Assembly (NCBI RefSeq): GCF_001704275.1
Contig: NZ_CP011533.1
Span: 7,812,001 to 7,876,000, forward strand
Reading direction: 5' to 3'
Length of the DNA stretch: 64,000 nucleotides
Origin: Streptomyces noursei ATCC 11455
GTDB taxonomy: Bacteria; Actinomycetota; Actinomycetes; Streptomycetales; Streptomycetaceae
A model generated the notes under the pieces. That model did not search any database. It was not told the DNA's origin and worked only from the letters and a program-made list of their open reading frames with translations. Below are positions 18,116 to 27,354 of the stretch, piece by piece (the stretch's first letter is position 1; each line of letters starts with the position of its first letter). A program made the translations under genes and the position numbers.

Positions 18116-18433
18116 GTGACGCGCCGACGCTGCTACCCCTCGGACACCTTCGACGACGAGGGGGCGCTCATCGAGCCGCTGCTGCCGACCCCGGTCGGCG
18201 AGACGAGGGTCGGCGGGCGCCCGGAGAAGCATCCGCGCCGGGAGATCGTCGACGCGATCCGCTACGTCGTCGACACCGGCTGCAAGTGGCGCGCGCTGCC
18301 GAAGGACTTCCCGCCCTGGGACCGCCGCCTCGACCTGCCGGCCCGCCCACGGCCCCGGATCCGCAATGCCCCGGACCGGTGCGAAGCTTCCTACGTACCC
18401 GTCACTCGTGATCGCCGCTCACCGCGGGGGTAG
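18116..18433 (+). pseudogene. IS5-family transposase, N-terminal fragment
   Basis: The first about 70 residues (YPSDTFDDEGALIEPLLP ... RREIVDAIRYVVDTGCKWR and ALPKDFPPW) are the conserved DUF4096-like start of Streptomyces IS5-family transposases. After PPW the frame reads a non-homologous Arg/Pro-rich tail. The catalytic DDE domain is missing, so this is a dead fragment left by a deletion. Confidence 0.75.
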
Positions 18434-18463
18434 CGATCAGGCGGCAGTCGGCCCTCAGCTCAG

Positions 18464-18504
18464 CGGACAGCCCGCCGGATCCGGCGGATCCGGCGGGCTG
18501 TCCG
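18464..18504. terminator. long GC-rich hairpin
   Basis: Two 20-bp arms, CGGACAGCCCGCCGGATCCG and its exact complement, separated by one base; the innermost pairs must open to form a loop. It lies between the IS5 fragment and the end of the minus-strand GH28 gene, and probably terminated the latter. Confidence 0.65.
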
Positions 18505-18558
18505 GCCTTCAAGAAAACCCCTCGGCCGAGCGGGCGGATGGCCCGGTCGTCGAGGGGA

Positions 18559-19804
18559 TCAGAGGGCGGGGAAGGCGCGGAAGGCGCAGGTGGGGGCCCT
18601 GCCTGGGCTGTTGGTGGGCGTCACGGTGACGCCGGAGCCGGACGGGTGGAGGTTGGTGTCGGCCGCGCTGATGTGGGCGTTGGCGGCGGTTGTCGTGGTG
18701 GCGTCGAGGTTGAGGTGTTCCAGGGTCACCTGGAGCGGGTGGGCCGGGTCGAGTCCGACGAGGGTGGACTTGGCGCCGCCGGGAGAGTGAGTGGCGGTGA
18801 CGCCGTCAACGGTGATGCCGGTGAACCAGGGGGTGTTGGGGCCGCTGCCGCCCGAGTAGTGGGTGTCGAAGACGAGCGGGGCGCGCACCGCGTCGAGGCA
18901 GGTGTTCAGGTAGCCGACGTCGGTGACCTTGCCGCCGTTGGCGGGAGAGCTCTTGATCCGGATGCCGGCGCTGGAGCCGCTGGTGTTGCCGAGCGCGTCG
19001 GTGCCGGTGAGGGTGTTGTCGCGGAAGAGCACGTTGGTCACGCCGCTGCTGGTCTCGCTGCCGATCGAGATGCCGTGGGTGCCGTAGAAGTGGTTGCCGC
19101 TGACCGGGATGTTGCTGCTGGCCTTGTTGCCGCCCTTGATCGCGATGCCGTCGTGGCCGTCCATGATGAAGGAGTCGGTGATGGTGACATTGGTGGCGCC
19201 GGCCGGGTCGATGCCGTCGGTGTTGCGGGCGGTGGCGGGGGGTCTTGATCCGCACGCCCCAGGCCGTGAAGCCGTTGCCGTCGTTGTAGACCACGTGGAA
19301 GTTCGCCGAGTTGAGCAGGTCAACGTGGTAGAGCGTGAAGTTGTCGGAGTCGTCCGCCTGGATCAGGCGGGGGTTGTTCTGGTTCGACCCGGCCTTCTGG
19401 GCGTCGGTGGCGAGCTGCCACCAGCTGGTGCCCGTGTTCAAGATGGTCTGGTCGCCGCGGCCGTCGATCCGGCCCTGGCTGCCGTCGGCCGTGCGGATCG
19501 CCTCGATGCCCGCGTTGGCGCCCTCGACGTGGACCAGCGGCCTGCAGCCGCCGCCGGAGGAGGCGAGGGTGGCGCACTTGGGCTTGCCGGACTGCTGGTA
19601 GTCGGCGGGGTTGCGCGAGCCGTACAGGGTGACACCGCTGTCCAGCAGCAGCACCTCACCCTGGTGGATGGTCAGGGGGCCGGTGAGGAAGGCGTTGTGG
19701 GCGGCGTCGCCGGATCGGAGGCGGACGGCGACGGTGTTCCGGCCGGTCTGGGCGCAGCCGTCCAGGGCCTTCTGGATCCGGGCGGTGTCGGGCGGGGTGG
19801 TCTC
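18559..19804 (-). pseudogene. glycoside hydrolase family 28-like (polygalacturonase) pseudogene
   Basis: The translated pieces form the right-handed beta-helix of GH28: LLLDSGVTLYGSRNP, RIDGRGDQTI, FTLYHVDLLNSANFHVVYND, then in another frame ARNTDGIDPAGATNVTITDSF and GHDGIAIKGG. The N-T-D and D-G-H-D-G motifs are catalytic in the family. One extra C in a C6 run near 19236-19241 breaks the frame between the two parts. The 5' end is also missing: coding sequence starts abruptly beside the stop codon of the HAD gene, with no signal peptide. The frameshift could be a homopolymer sequencing error; the 5' truncation looks real. Confidence 0.75.
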
Positions 19805-20458
19805 TCAGGCGTCCAGGTCCAGGAACTTCTGGATCCGGGCGAGGGTGTCCGCCGTGCTTGTGTGCACGTGGCCAGAGATGCCGAGTGAGCTCGCGGCCGC
19901 GACGTGTCCGGGGGTGTCGTCGATGAAGAGGGCCTCGGCGGGACGGGCACCGACACCTCGGAGAGCCGCCGTGTAGATGTGGGGGTCGGGCTTCGCGACC
20001 CCGATTTCGCAGGACAAGACGACGAGATCCACTATCTCCAGAAGTCCGGCGTTCGCCATCCTGTTGCGCATGTGCGGCCAGGCGTTGCTGACGACGGCGA
20101 TCTTCACGCGGCCGCGAAGGTGACGCAGGCCCTCCAGGAGGGCGCCGTCCCAGGTTTCCCTGGACGCGAGATCGTTTCGGATCTCGCTGATCAGGTCCGG
20201 GCCGAGGCCGAGTCGGTCTCGAACGACGTTCCACCAGGACTCTTCACTGGTCCGACCGATGAGCACGTGGTCGTCGTTTCCCCCGAACAGCGCGTCGAGG
20301 AAGCCCTGCGGAGGAATCCCGAGTCGGGCGCTCCACTCGATGGCCGCCGCGGTGAGGTGGTCCGGGACGAGGACGCCGCCGATGTCGATCAGGATCGCCC
20401 GCCGGTTGGAGCGGACATACTCGAGTGGCCCTTCCTGGTGGGCGTCATGGAGGTTCAT
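19805..20458 (-). CDS. HAD-superfamily hydrolase
   Basis: About 217 residues. HAD motif I is degenerate: ILIDIGGVLVPD carries D-I-G-G where D-x-D/G is usual, so the first Asp is kept. Motif II Ser/Asn is in VVSNAWPH, motif III Lys in GVAKPDPHIY, motif IV Asp pair in ALFIDDTPGHV. The ordering fits the epoxide-hydrolase N-domain/phosphoglycolate-phosphatase-like subgroup. The ATG at 20458 overlaps the stop of the IS256 transposase remnant, an unusual arrangement suggesting the native 5' end was altered by that insertion. Substrate unknown. Confidence 0.78.
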   Translation of the reverse strand: MNLHDAHQEGPLEYVRSNRRAILIDIGGVLVPDHLTAAAIEWSARLGIPPQGFLDALFGGNDDHVLIGRTSEESWWNVVRDRLGLGPDLISEIRNDLASRETWDGALLEGLRHLRGRVKIAVVSNAWPHMRNRMANAGLLEIVDLVVLSCEIGVAKPDPHIYTAALRGVGARPAEALFIDDTPGHVAAASSLGISGHVHTSTADTLARIQKFLDLDA

Positions 20459-21600
20459 GCGGCCTGCTCCTCGCGCTCGACCAGGACGCCGTTCTCGAAG
20501 CGGGCGCCGGCGCGGACCAGAGGGACCAGGTGGGCGCCGGTGATCGCCCGCCAGCGGCCCTGGGCGGACTCGACGAGCTTGAACACCATTGCGAGGGCGG
20601 CGGCCGGGCTGCCGGCGCCGCGGGTGACCTTGGTGCGGAGCTTGACGGTGGAGAAGGTGGACTCGATCGGATTCGTGGTCCGCAGGTGAATCCAGTGCTC
20701 TGCCGGGAAGTCGTAGAACGCCAGCAGCTCCTCGCGGTCCTCGGTGGGTTTTGCGACCGCCTTGGGCCACTTGGCGCCGTAGGTCCTGGCGAACGCCTCG
20801 ATCGCCTTCTCGGCATGTGTACGGCCGTCGGCGTTGTAGATCTCCTGCATCGCCTTGGTTGCGCCCGGCTGTGCGGACCTCGGCAGGGCGTTCGAGACGT
20901 TGCGGGCCTTGTGGACCCAGCACCTCTGATGGCGGGCGGCCGGGAACACCTCGGCCAGCGCCTTCCACAGGCCCATCGCGCCATCGCCGACGACCAACTC
21001 GGGGTCGCGCATCCCGCGGCGGCGGCAGTCGCGCAACAGGTCGGCCCACGACTCGGTGGACTCGCGCAGCCCCTCCGCCAGGGCGATCAGCTCCTTGGTG
21101 CCGTCCGCGCGGACGCCGAGCAGGACCAGGACGCACGAGTGTGCCTGCCCGAGCCGCACCTTCGGGTGCACCCCGTCGGCCCACACGTAGACGAAGTCCC
21201 GGTCGGACAGGTCGCGGGCCTGGAAGGCGACGTGGTCGTCACTCCACTGCCTGGTCAGCCGGGTCACCGTCGCGGGTGACAGGCCGGCCGTGCCGCCGAG
21301 GAACTGCTCCAGCGCGGGCACGAAGTCTCCGGACGACAGTCCGTGCAGGTAGAGCAGCGGCAGCACCTCGGAGATCTTCGGCGACTTGCGGCACCACGGC
21401 GGCAGGATCTTCGAAGAGAACCGCTTGCGCTCGCCGGTCTCCTCGTCGATACGGCGGTCGTTCACCCGCGGGGCTTTGACCTCGACCGGGCCGGCCGCGG
21501 TGACCACCGTGCGCGGTCGGTGGTGGCCGTTGCGGACCACCAGACGGCGGCCGGCTCCGTCCGTCTCGGCCGCCAACTCTGGGGCGAGCCACAGGCACCC
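20455..21600 (-). pseudogene. IS256-family transposase, N-terminally truncated
   Basis: About 380 residues of a mutator-type transposase. The catalytic Asp residues lie in YVWADGVHPK and LVVGDGAMGLW, and the Glu in TTNPIESTFSTVKLRTKVT. The family block RCWVHKARNV and a full C-terminus (HLVPLVRAGARF) are present. The homology starts abruptly at LAPELAAETDGAG near 21590; the usual first about 60 residues and start codon are gone, replaced by unrelated sequence. The element is therefore probably inactive. Confidence 0.78.
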
Positions 21601-21693
21601 CCTGCCCACTGCGAAGGCAGCACTCCTGTAACTATCGAATCCACCACTGCCTGCCTCGTCATCAATCAGCTCACCTTCGGCCCTGCCGGAACC

Positions 21694-21912
21694 ATGGATC
21701 TGCCCCGTCCCGGCGTGTACCACGGCACCGCATGGTGGTCTGGTCGCCGGGCCACCCTCGACTACTACGACCGCATCGTGGCCGAACTTGCCGAACACTC
21801 CGCCCCCGATGCCCTCCGGCAAGCCTGGCAGAACAACCCAACCCCTGAGCAGTACGTCCTCGACCTCCACTTCGTACGCGACGTCTGTGAGGATGACGAA
21901 GACGATGCGTAA
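21694..21912 (+). CDS. hypothetical small acidic protein, possibly 5'-truncated
   Basis: Seventy-two codons from an ATG: hydrophobic/aromatic start (YHGTAWWSGRRATLDYYDRIVAEL), a central helix, and a very acidic end (CEDDEDDA). The frame is open further 5' (LVINQLTFGPAGT) up to the junction with the IS256 remnant, so the true gene may have been longer and cut by the insertion. No known family recognised; the ribosome site is weak. Confidence 0.4.
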   Translation: MDLPRPGVYHGTAWWSGRRATLDYYDRIVAELAEHSAPDALRQAWQNNPTPEQYVLDLHFVRDVCEDDEDDA

Positions 21913-21918
21913 GCACTG

Positions 21919-22023
21919 AAGGCGCACTGGGGGCGAAGGCGGCAGCCCACCGGCTTCGACGAGGAGATGCACAAATCACACAACGAGGCCGAGCGGTCGA
22001 TCGACCGGATCAAGCAGTTCCGA
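21919..22023 (+). pseudogene. IS5-type transposase, C-terminal fragment
   Basis: The reading RRQPTGFDEEMHKSHNEAER then SIDRIKQFR matches the R-N-x-V-E-R-x-I-N-x-x-K-Q-x-R end region of IS5-type transposases. The frame is lost right after KQFR. Only about 35 codons remain. It may be the other end of the IS5 copy whose N-terminus lies near 18.1 kb, but that is not shown. Confidence 0.5.
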
Positions 22024-22187
22024 GGAAGGGGAACCTCTTGGCGATGGCGACTCCGCTCCTGGCTGGGCGCGCACGACGGTGACTCGAGTGGGGCCGTCGG
22101 CTGGCAGCAAGGCCACCTGCCGGGCCTGGTGCGCCTGCCGACCGCGGGCATCCCGGTTCGGGTGCCGCACCCTTGTTGGACCCAGCG

Positions 22188-22347
22188 GTTCCCGTCGTCA
22201 CCCACTGCTGGGGTCCGGCTATGACGTCTCCACTTCAGCGGTGCCCGCTCTCGCCCAACTCGGCTATCGAGTCGAGGAGATGATCGACGGAGTCGACTAC
22301 TGGACCGTGAGGGCTTCCCTCTCGAAACCGCCGTCTGCGCTTGCTGA
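22188..22347 (+). pseudogene. rhodanese-like domain, broken C-terminal fragment
   Basis: VPVVTHCWGPA includes the Cys of a rhodanese-like active site. In a second frame follows ALAQLGYRVEEMIDGVDYW, and in a third REGFPLETA. These three pieces in order match the end of rhodanese-like sulfurtransferases but need two frame changes. A stop ends it at 22347. Non-functional remnant. Confidence 0.4.
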
Positions 22348-22537
22348 CCGGAATCGCGTGCTGGACGAGATCGTGGATGTGGGTCATGGCCCGGGCACGG
22401 AAGCCTTCGTTCTTCGCTCGGACGGACTGGTGCGTGGTGAGCTACTGATCCTGCTGCTACCGCGCGAAGCAACCGGTGTCGGCGCCCATCCGGGGAAGCG
22501 TCCGGACGTGGTGGGAGGTGATGCCGTATGCGGTTGG

Positions 22538-23263
22538 TTACTCTCTCGCCCCCTTGCGGGCCACGGCTGTCTGGGCCATACCGGGCAGGAAGTCGGTGAA
22601 CAGTTCGTGCACCTCGTGGACCAGGGGGCGCAGCACCCGGAAGCGGGCCAGCGATACCCCCCGTGCGGTCAGTCGTGCGCCGCGGCCGGCCAGTTGGCGG
22701 CTGCGCTCGCGGCCGGGGGAACGGTCGAAGACCCAGTAAAGGACGAGTCCCATTTGGGACAGCCACATCAGCTCGGGCAGCACGTCGGCGAGTTCGGCGG
22801 GGACCTTCGCCTTCGAGCCGGTCAGTACTTCGCGGTGCACGTCGATGGCTGCGCGGCGGGCGTGCTCGGATTCGGCCGAGAAGGGGCTGAGGGGGCTGTC
22901 CGGGTCGGCGGCGTTTTTGAAGAACTGGGCCGCGAACTCGTGGAACGGTGTGGCGATGTCCAGCCAGGCGCGCAGTACGCCGGCCAGCCGTGCTTCCAGG
23001 TCCGTTTCCTGGTCCAGCACGTCGCGGACCGCCGCCCGGTGCTCGGCGGCGATCCGGTCGTAGAAGCCCTGGATCAGGTGCTCCTTGCTCGCGAAGTAGT
23101 AGTACGCATTCCCGACGGAGACCCCGGCCTCTTTGGCGATGGCTCGCATCGTGGTCTTGTCGTAGCCCCGTTCCTGGAACAGCCGCATCGCCGTCTCCAG
23201 GATCAGGGTGCGGGTCTGCTCGCTCTTGGCCTTGGCCGGTGGGGTCTGGTTCTGTGCTGGCAC
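22538..23263 (-). CDS. TetR-family transcriptional regulator
   Basis: A 241-residue repressor. The N-terminal helix-turn-helix reads TLILETAMRLFQERGYDKTT then MRAIAKEAGVSVGNAYYYF, a canonical TetR DNA-binding domain (about residues 18-64); the rest is an all-helical ligand domain. GTG start 9 bp after the DCC gene stop, so it is the last gene of a three-gene operon (membrane protein, DCC oxidoreductase, TetR). Two TTGAAC-N2-GTTCAA palindromes over the operon promoter are its likely operators, giving autoregulation. Confidence 0.9.
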   Translation of the reverse strand: MPAQNQTPPAKAKSEQTRTLILETAMRLFQERGYDKTTMRAIAKEAGVSVGNAYYYFASKEHLIQGFYDRIAAEHRAAVRDVLDQETDLEARLAGVLRAWLDIATPFHEFAAQFFKNAADPDSPLSPFSAESEHARRAAIDVHREVLTGSKAKVPAELADVLPELMWLSQMGLVLYWVFDRSPGRERSRQLAGRGARLTARGVSLARFRVLRPLVHEVHELFTDFLPGMAQTAVARKGARE

Positions 23264-23272
23264 GGTCAGAGC

Positions 23273-23773
23273 CTAATCGGGCACGGCGCAACCGCTGCGG
23301 CAGCCCGTCGCGGCGGGGAGAGTCGCCAGGGAGGCCCAGCTGCTGCCGGGTGCGCCCGTCTCCCAAGGCGTGCGCTGTGGGCCTTGGTACATCTGTCGGT
23401 ATTTTGCCGCGGTGAGCACTGCGCCGCGCGCGAAGCGGAGCCCGGAGGGGGTGCTGATCTTGTGGGCCAGCGGCCGGTACTTGTCCAGCGCCCACAGGCA
23501 CACGACCCAGGCGGCGGCGCCCCGGTACACCTGCCCGCCGTCCCCGACCACGGTGATCTCCTCCAGCGTGGCGGTGTGGTCGAGTTCCGGCAGGCGCCGA
23601 TGAGCCTCCTGCGTTCCGGCCGGCACCAGGTCCAGCGGCACCAGTTGGCGCTGTCGGGCGAGCCAGTCGCGCACGAAGGCGCACAGTGGGCAGTGCGCGT
23701 CGTACAGCACGGTGAGCCGGCGGACCGGGGCGCTCGGGGCACCCCGGTCGGCGGTGGCGGCGGTCGCCGTCAT
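23273..23773 (-). CDS. DCC-family thiol-disulfide oxidoreductase (DUF393)
   Basis: A 166-residue protein with the family signature YDAHCPLCAFVRDWL near residues 24-38: the CxxC pair follows a D-x-x-C-P-L-C pattern. Later WVVCLWALDKYRPLA is typical of DUF393. Members are predicted thioredoxin-fold proteins of unknown substrate. The C-terminus has an extra Cys pair (GCRSGCAVPD). ATG overlaps the stop of the upstream membrane-protein gene (ATGA), indicating coupling. Confidence 0.85.
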   Translation of the reverse strand: MTATAATADRGAPSAPVRRLTVLYDAHCPLCAFVRDWLARQRQLVPLDLVPAGTQEAHRRLPELDHTATLEEITVVGDGGQVYRGAAAWVVCLWALDKYRPLAHKISTPSGLRFARGAVLTAAKYRQMYQGPQRTPWETGAPGSSWASLATLPAATGCRSGCAVPD

Positions 23774-24201
23774 CCTTGAACCTGACCGGCGGGCGCGCCC
23801 CAGGGCCCGGGCTGGGTGTATCCCTGCGGCAGCACCGGCGGGTTCTGCTCCCGGTCCATCATGCCGCGCCGGCGGAACTTGTTCAGTGCGAAGACGTTGC
23901 CGAGGTGCATCAGCCCGAGCACCAGCAGCACGACGCCGAGCTTCTGCGACAGTGCCTCGAACACCTGCCGAGAAGTGGCGATCACGGCGTCGTCCTGCAG
24001 GTAGAGCGCGACGAAACCGAGGTTCACGAGGTAGAACCCGACCACGAGTAGGTGGTTGACGGCATCCGCCAGCTTGTCGTTTCCGTGCAGCACATCGGCG
24101 AGGAAGATCCGCCCGTTCCGGCTGAGAGTGCGGGCGACCCAGATGGTGAGGCCGATGCTGACAAGCAGATAGATGACGTATGCGACGACGGTGAGGTCCA
24201 C
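23770..24201 (-). CDS. integral membrane protein of the TetR-controlled operon
   Basis: About 143 residues with three hydrophobic helices (about 4-22, 45-70, 85-110) and a Pro/Gly/Gln-rich cytosolic tail (PQGYTQPGPWGAPAGQ). The GTG at 24201 is preceded by aaggagtgggg, a strong ribosome site; the longer open frame to 24945 is not credible. First gene of the operon with the DCC protein and TetR regulator. Function unknown; a membrane partner for the DCC redox protein is an inference from the coupling. Confidence 0.75.
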   Translation of the reverse strand: MDLTVVAYVIYLLVSIGLTIWVARTLSRNGRIFLADVLHGNDKLADAVNHLLVVGFYLVNLGFVALYLQDDAVIATSRQVFEALSQKLGVVLLVLGLMHLGNVFALNKFRRRGMMDREQNPPVLPQGYTQPGPWGAPAGQVQG

Positions 24202-24216
24202 GGTCCCCACTCCTTC

Positions 24217-24276
24217 TTGAACGTGTTCAAAAGTGTTGCCGTCGGTGACTGTAGACCTGTTTTTGAACACGTTCAA
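24217..24276 (-). promoter_or_regulatory. promoter with two TTGAAC-N2-GTTCAA operators
   Basis: Perfect 14-bp palindromes TTGAACGTGTTCAA (24217-24230) and TTGAACACGTTCAA (24263-24276) lie 46 bp apart just before the membrane-protein start. On the minus strand TTGAAC (24276-24271) is a good -35 and TACAGT (24253-24248) a good -10, with a 17-bp spacer. So the upstream operator contains the -35 and the downstream one lies in the leader. Binding by the TetR protein encoded in the same operon is inferred. Confidence 0.7.
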
Positions 24277-24667
24277 GTGCGGTGTGGGTCTTGGAGTGGA
24301 GACGTGACTGCCCAAAGCGTCGGAGCGCACCTTGGCGTGCCTGGCGAGCCAGTCGCCGGAGCATTGGAGATGCCGGTGTGCTGACAACCCACCGGCTGGC
24401 CGCGGAACGCCTCCTTGTTTGTGATGCCGTGACCGCGCAGCTGTCGGCAACGCATGGTGGACGACATGCGGGGCGCGTGGGTGCGCCTCTCGTCGCGCTT
24501 GCTGCAACGACGGGTGCGCCCCTAATGGGGCGTCGGGACCGGGAACTTTGACCTCGACGCCAAGCCGGTCACGATGACCTGGTAACTCGATGGTGATGAA
24601 GTGTCGGTCGGGAGCGCGAAGATGCTCCTGGCCGTCCTTCGTTCGGCTCGCGACAAGCAAGGTCGGC

Positions 24668-25409
24668 ATGTCTCTGCAATTCACTCGGTGTTCTTTCCAG
24701 TACGGCCGGAAGGTGCCTGTATTCGATCGGCTCGATCTGTCCATCGGGCACAGGGCCACAGTCCTTCTCGGGCCGAACGGCGCGGGGAAGTCGACCCTCA
24801 TGGGTATCGCCGCCTCGTGGATCAACCCCACCGAGGGGTCGGTCAGATGGCGGGGGATTGATCCGGCAAAGGCGCCGTTACGTGCGCCGTACCGCAAAGC
24901 GGTGGGCTGGCTTCCGCAGAACGTCAAGCCGATGCCCGGGCTCACGGTGCGGGAAAACGTCGCCTACATCGGCTGGTTAGGGAATGTCCCGCTCCGATGC
25001 ATGGGACGCCTCGCGGGACGCCCTGGAGCGCGTAAAGCTGGGCAGCCTGGCGGAACGGAAGAGCCACCAGCTCTCGGGCGGACAGCTGCGGCGGATGGGC
25101 ATAGCCGGAACGCTCGTCCACAGCAGCGAAATCGTGCTGCTCGACGAACCGACAGCAGGTCTCGACCCCTCACAGCGCCAGATCTTCCGCGACCTGGTGA
25201 CGCAGATGCTGGCCGACATCCAGGTCGTGGTCTCGACCCATCAGACCGAGGGCCTCGACGCCATGTACGACCACGTCGTCGTCCTCGACAAGGGACAGGT
25301 TCGCTTCGAAGGCGACACGGACGACTTCCTGGCCCTCGCAGCCCCGGGCACGCCCGAAGGCCGGCGCGCCGAAGCCGCCTACACCCACCTCATCGCAAGG
25401 GAGGTGTGA
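24668..25409 (+). pseudogene. ABC transporter ATP-binding protein, frameshifted
   Basis: Two frames together make a full 240-odd residue ATPase. The first has Walker A GPNGAGKSTLM and Q-loop WLPQNVKPMPGLTVRENVAY. The second, from about 24980, has the signature HQLSGGQLRRMGIAGTL, Walker B IVLLDEPTAGLDP and switch His VVVSTHQTEG. One surplus base around ttagggaatg (24977-24986) separates them. A TTA leucine codon, rare in Streptomyces, sits exactly there (24977-24979). It heads an operon with two membrane proteins. Recent mutation, sequencing error or recoding are all possible. Confidence 0.8.
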
Positions 25410-25412
25410 GCC

Positions 25413-26693
25413 GTGCTGTGGCGTACCGTTCTACGTTCCTCCTCCGCCACGTGGCTGGCACCCCTGCTGGCCGCTTTTGTCGCGTTGCTGTTGGCCGACG
25501 ACCTCACCGCCGGGGTCACTCCCGGATACTGGCCCAGCGCGCTGGGGCACGCCAACTTCGCACTGCACTTCGTGGCACCGGCCTGCGCCACCGCCAGCGC
25601 CTGGGAAGGCTCACGCCTCACACGCGGCAACGTGACCCATTGGGCCCCCACCCGCTCCGGACTCACCATCGCCCTGCCACTCCTGGCACCAGTCTTCGTC
25701 CTGGGCGCCGTCGGCATGGCGGTCGCCGCGGCGCTGACCATCTCCACAGGCCAGCCTGACATCGGCACCCCGCCCGTGGGCGTCGTGCTCGTCTGGCTGG
25801 TCGTCCTTGCGGCCCACTCCTTCGCGGGTTTCCTGCTCGGCAGACGCATGCCGCTGGTCGTGGCCGCTCCCTTGGCGCTGATCCTGAGCTTCGTGCTGAC
25901 CGCGTACCCGGCCGCCATGGAACCGCTGTGGCTGCGCCACATGGTCACAGGCGGAATGTCCGCGTGCTGCTCTCTGTCGCAGACCCCTGACTGGCGCGCG
26001 GCGGCAAGCGCGCTCGTCCTGGCTCTCGGTGTCATTGCGGCTGCTGTGGTGGTCCTGACCGTGCTGGCCCGGCGCGTACGAACCGTCCTGGTCACTGTTG
26101 CATTGGTGGCCGGCTTGGCCGGCAGCGGATGGCTTGCCTACGGACTGCCCGCCGATCCTGTGAACGCCCGCCCCGCCGATCAACTGCAATGCGCCGGGGA
26201 CAATCCACGCGTGTGCCTGTGGCCGGAACTCTCCCGGCAAGCCGACATGATCCGCCAGAACGCCGCCGACGCACGCAGTCGCCTGCAGCAGGCCGGCCTC
26301 ACCGTCCCCGCCGAACTCACCATGGACAAGCAGGCCAGGCAAGGCGCCTTGTTCATCGGGGCCTGGCCCAACCCCACTCCCTCCCAGATCCGCTCCGGGG
26401 TCGCCGCCGCACTGCTCCCCTCCGGACCACCCGCCTGCGCCGAGCGCGGACCCTTCCCCGGTGCCGATGCCTACGGGCCGACCGCTGCATGGCTCGCCCG
26501 GACCGCAGGCGCCGATCCCCAGGACATGGCCGGGCGTTACGGGGAGCCCGAGAACGCGGTCGCCACCGCCGTCCTGCGGCTGCCCCGCAGCCAGCAACTG
26601 GCGTGGTTCGAGCACAACAGCAAGGCACTGCGCGACTGCACGACCCACCCCGCCGCGGCTCCCTCACCCCGCGCCCAGGAGACCTCGCGATGA
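25413..26693 (+). CDS. membrane protein, probable ABC transporter permease component
   Basis: A 426-residue protein with six hydrophobic helices in the first about 245 residues, then a soluble region of about 180 residues with paired Cys (LQCAGDNPRVCLW; PPACAERG; LRDCTTH) that is likely extracytoplasmic. GTG start 3 bp after the ATPase stop; its own stop overlaps the next gene (ATGA). No family motif recognised. By position it is the membrane part of the exporter whose ATPase is frameshifted. Confidence 0.7.
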   Translation: MLWRTVLRSSSATWLAPLLAAFVALLLADDLTAGVTPGYWPSALGHANFALHFVAPACATASAWEGSRLTRGNVTHWAPTRSGLTIALPLLAPVFVLGAVGMAVAAALTISTGQPDIGTPPVGVVLVWLVVLAAHSFAGFLLGRRMPLVVAAPLALILSFVLTAYPAAMEPLWLRHMVTGGMSACCSLSQTPDWRAAASALVLALGVIAAAVVVLTVLARRVRTVLVTVALVAGLAGSGWLAYGLPADPVNARPADQLQCAGDNPRVCLWPELSRQADMIRQNAADARSRLQQAGLTVPAELTMDKQARQGALFIGAWPNPTPSQIRSGVAAALLPSGPPACAERGPFPGADAYGPTAAWLARTAGADPQDMAGRYGEPENAVATAVLRLPRSQQLAWFEHNSKALRDCTTHPAAAPSPRAQETSR

Positions 26694-27295
26694 TCTGGTG
26701 GCTCAGGGCCAAGAGCGCCCCCGCAGTCGCAGCAGCCACGCTCGTGGCGTACCTCCTCGCCATCCTGGTACGCCAGGAAGCCATCCCCGTCCCGGCAGTC
26801 GTCGGCGCCACGGGACAACTCCTGGTCACCCAGATCCTGGGGATCGTCCCCGTCGCCCTGCTCCTCCACGGCATCGACCGCGGGGACACCATCACCGAGG
26901 AAGTCGCACTCCGTCACGCAGGTCGGCGCAATGCGGCGTTGTGCGGAGCGTTTGCCCTGCTGGTCGTACTGCTGGCTGCCGTCGTCCACCTCCTGTGGGA
27001 CCGGCCGGAAGCCCTGTCGCTCGCCCGCAACTGCATCGGCTTCCTCGGAAGCGCCCTCATCGTCCGCACTGTGCTGGGCACTAGCATCGCCGCAATCTGC
27101 GTCGCCGCACTTCCTCTGCTCTGCGCCGCCGCCGGCCGCCGACCAGGAGGCTCCGCCCAGCCATGGGCATGGCCCATCCAGGAACGCACCTCCCACCTGG
27201 GCATCGCCGAAGCCGCCTTCCTGTTCATCGTCGGCTGCGCGCTCGTCCTATGGAGGAACCGCCCAGCCTTCGACCCCCTCGCGCGCACGGCCTGA
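26690..27295 (+). CDS. membrane protein of the ABC operon
   Basis: About 201 residues with five to six hydrophobic helices and few charged loops (HGIDRGDTITEEVALRHAGRR). Starts inside the stop codon of the previous gene and is followed by a hairpin, so it closes the operon. Possibly a second permease subunit. No known family recognised. Confidence 0.68.
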   Translation: MIWWLRAKSAPAVAAATLVAYLLAILVRQEAIPVPAVVGATGQLLVTQILGIVPVALLLHGIDRGDTITEEVALRHAGRRNAALCGAFALLVVLLAAVVHLLWDRPEALSLARNCIGFLGSALIVRTVLGTSIAAICVAALPLLCAAAGRRPGGSAQPWAWPIQERTSHLGIAEAAFLFIVGCALVLWRNRPAFDPLARTA

Positions 27296-27322
27296 AAGGC
27301 CAGCGTTTCCAAGGGACTTATG

Positions 27323-27354
27323 CAAGCCTGGCCTGACAACACAGACCAGGCTTG
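27323..27354 (+). terminator. hairpin ending the ABC operon
   Basis: Perfect 9-bp stem CAAGCCTGG / CCAGGCTTG with a 14-base loop, 27 bp after the last stop codon, followed by ttgttgtcctt. A reasonable factor-independent terminator. Confidence 0.6.

Noticed and set aside
18538..19888. Val/Gly-rich plus-strand frames
   Set aside because: Antisense of the GH28 pseudogene.
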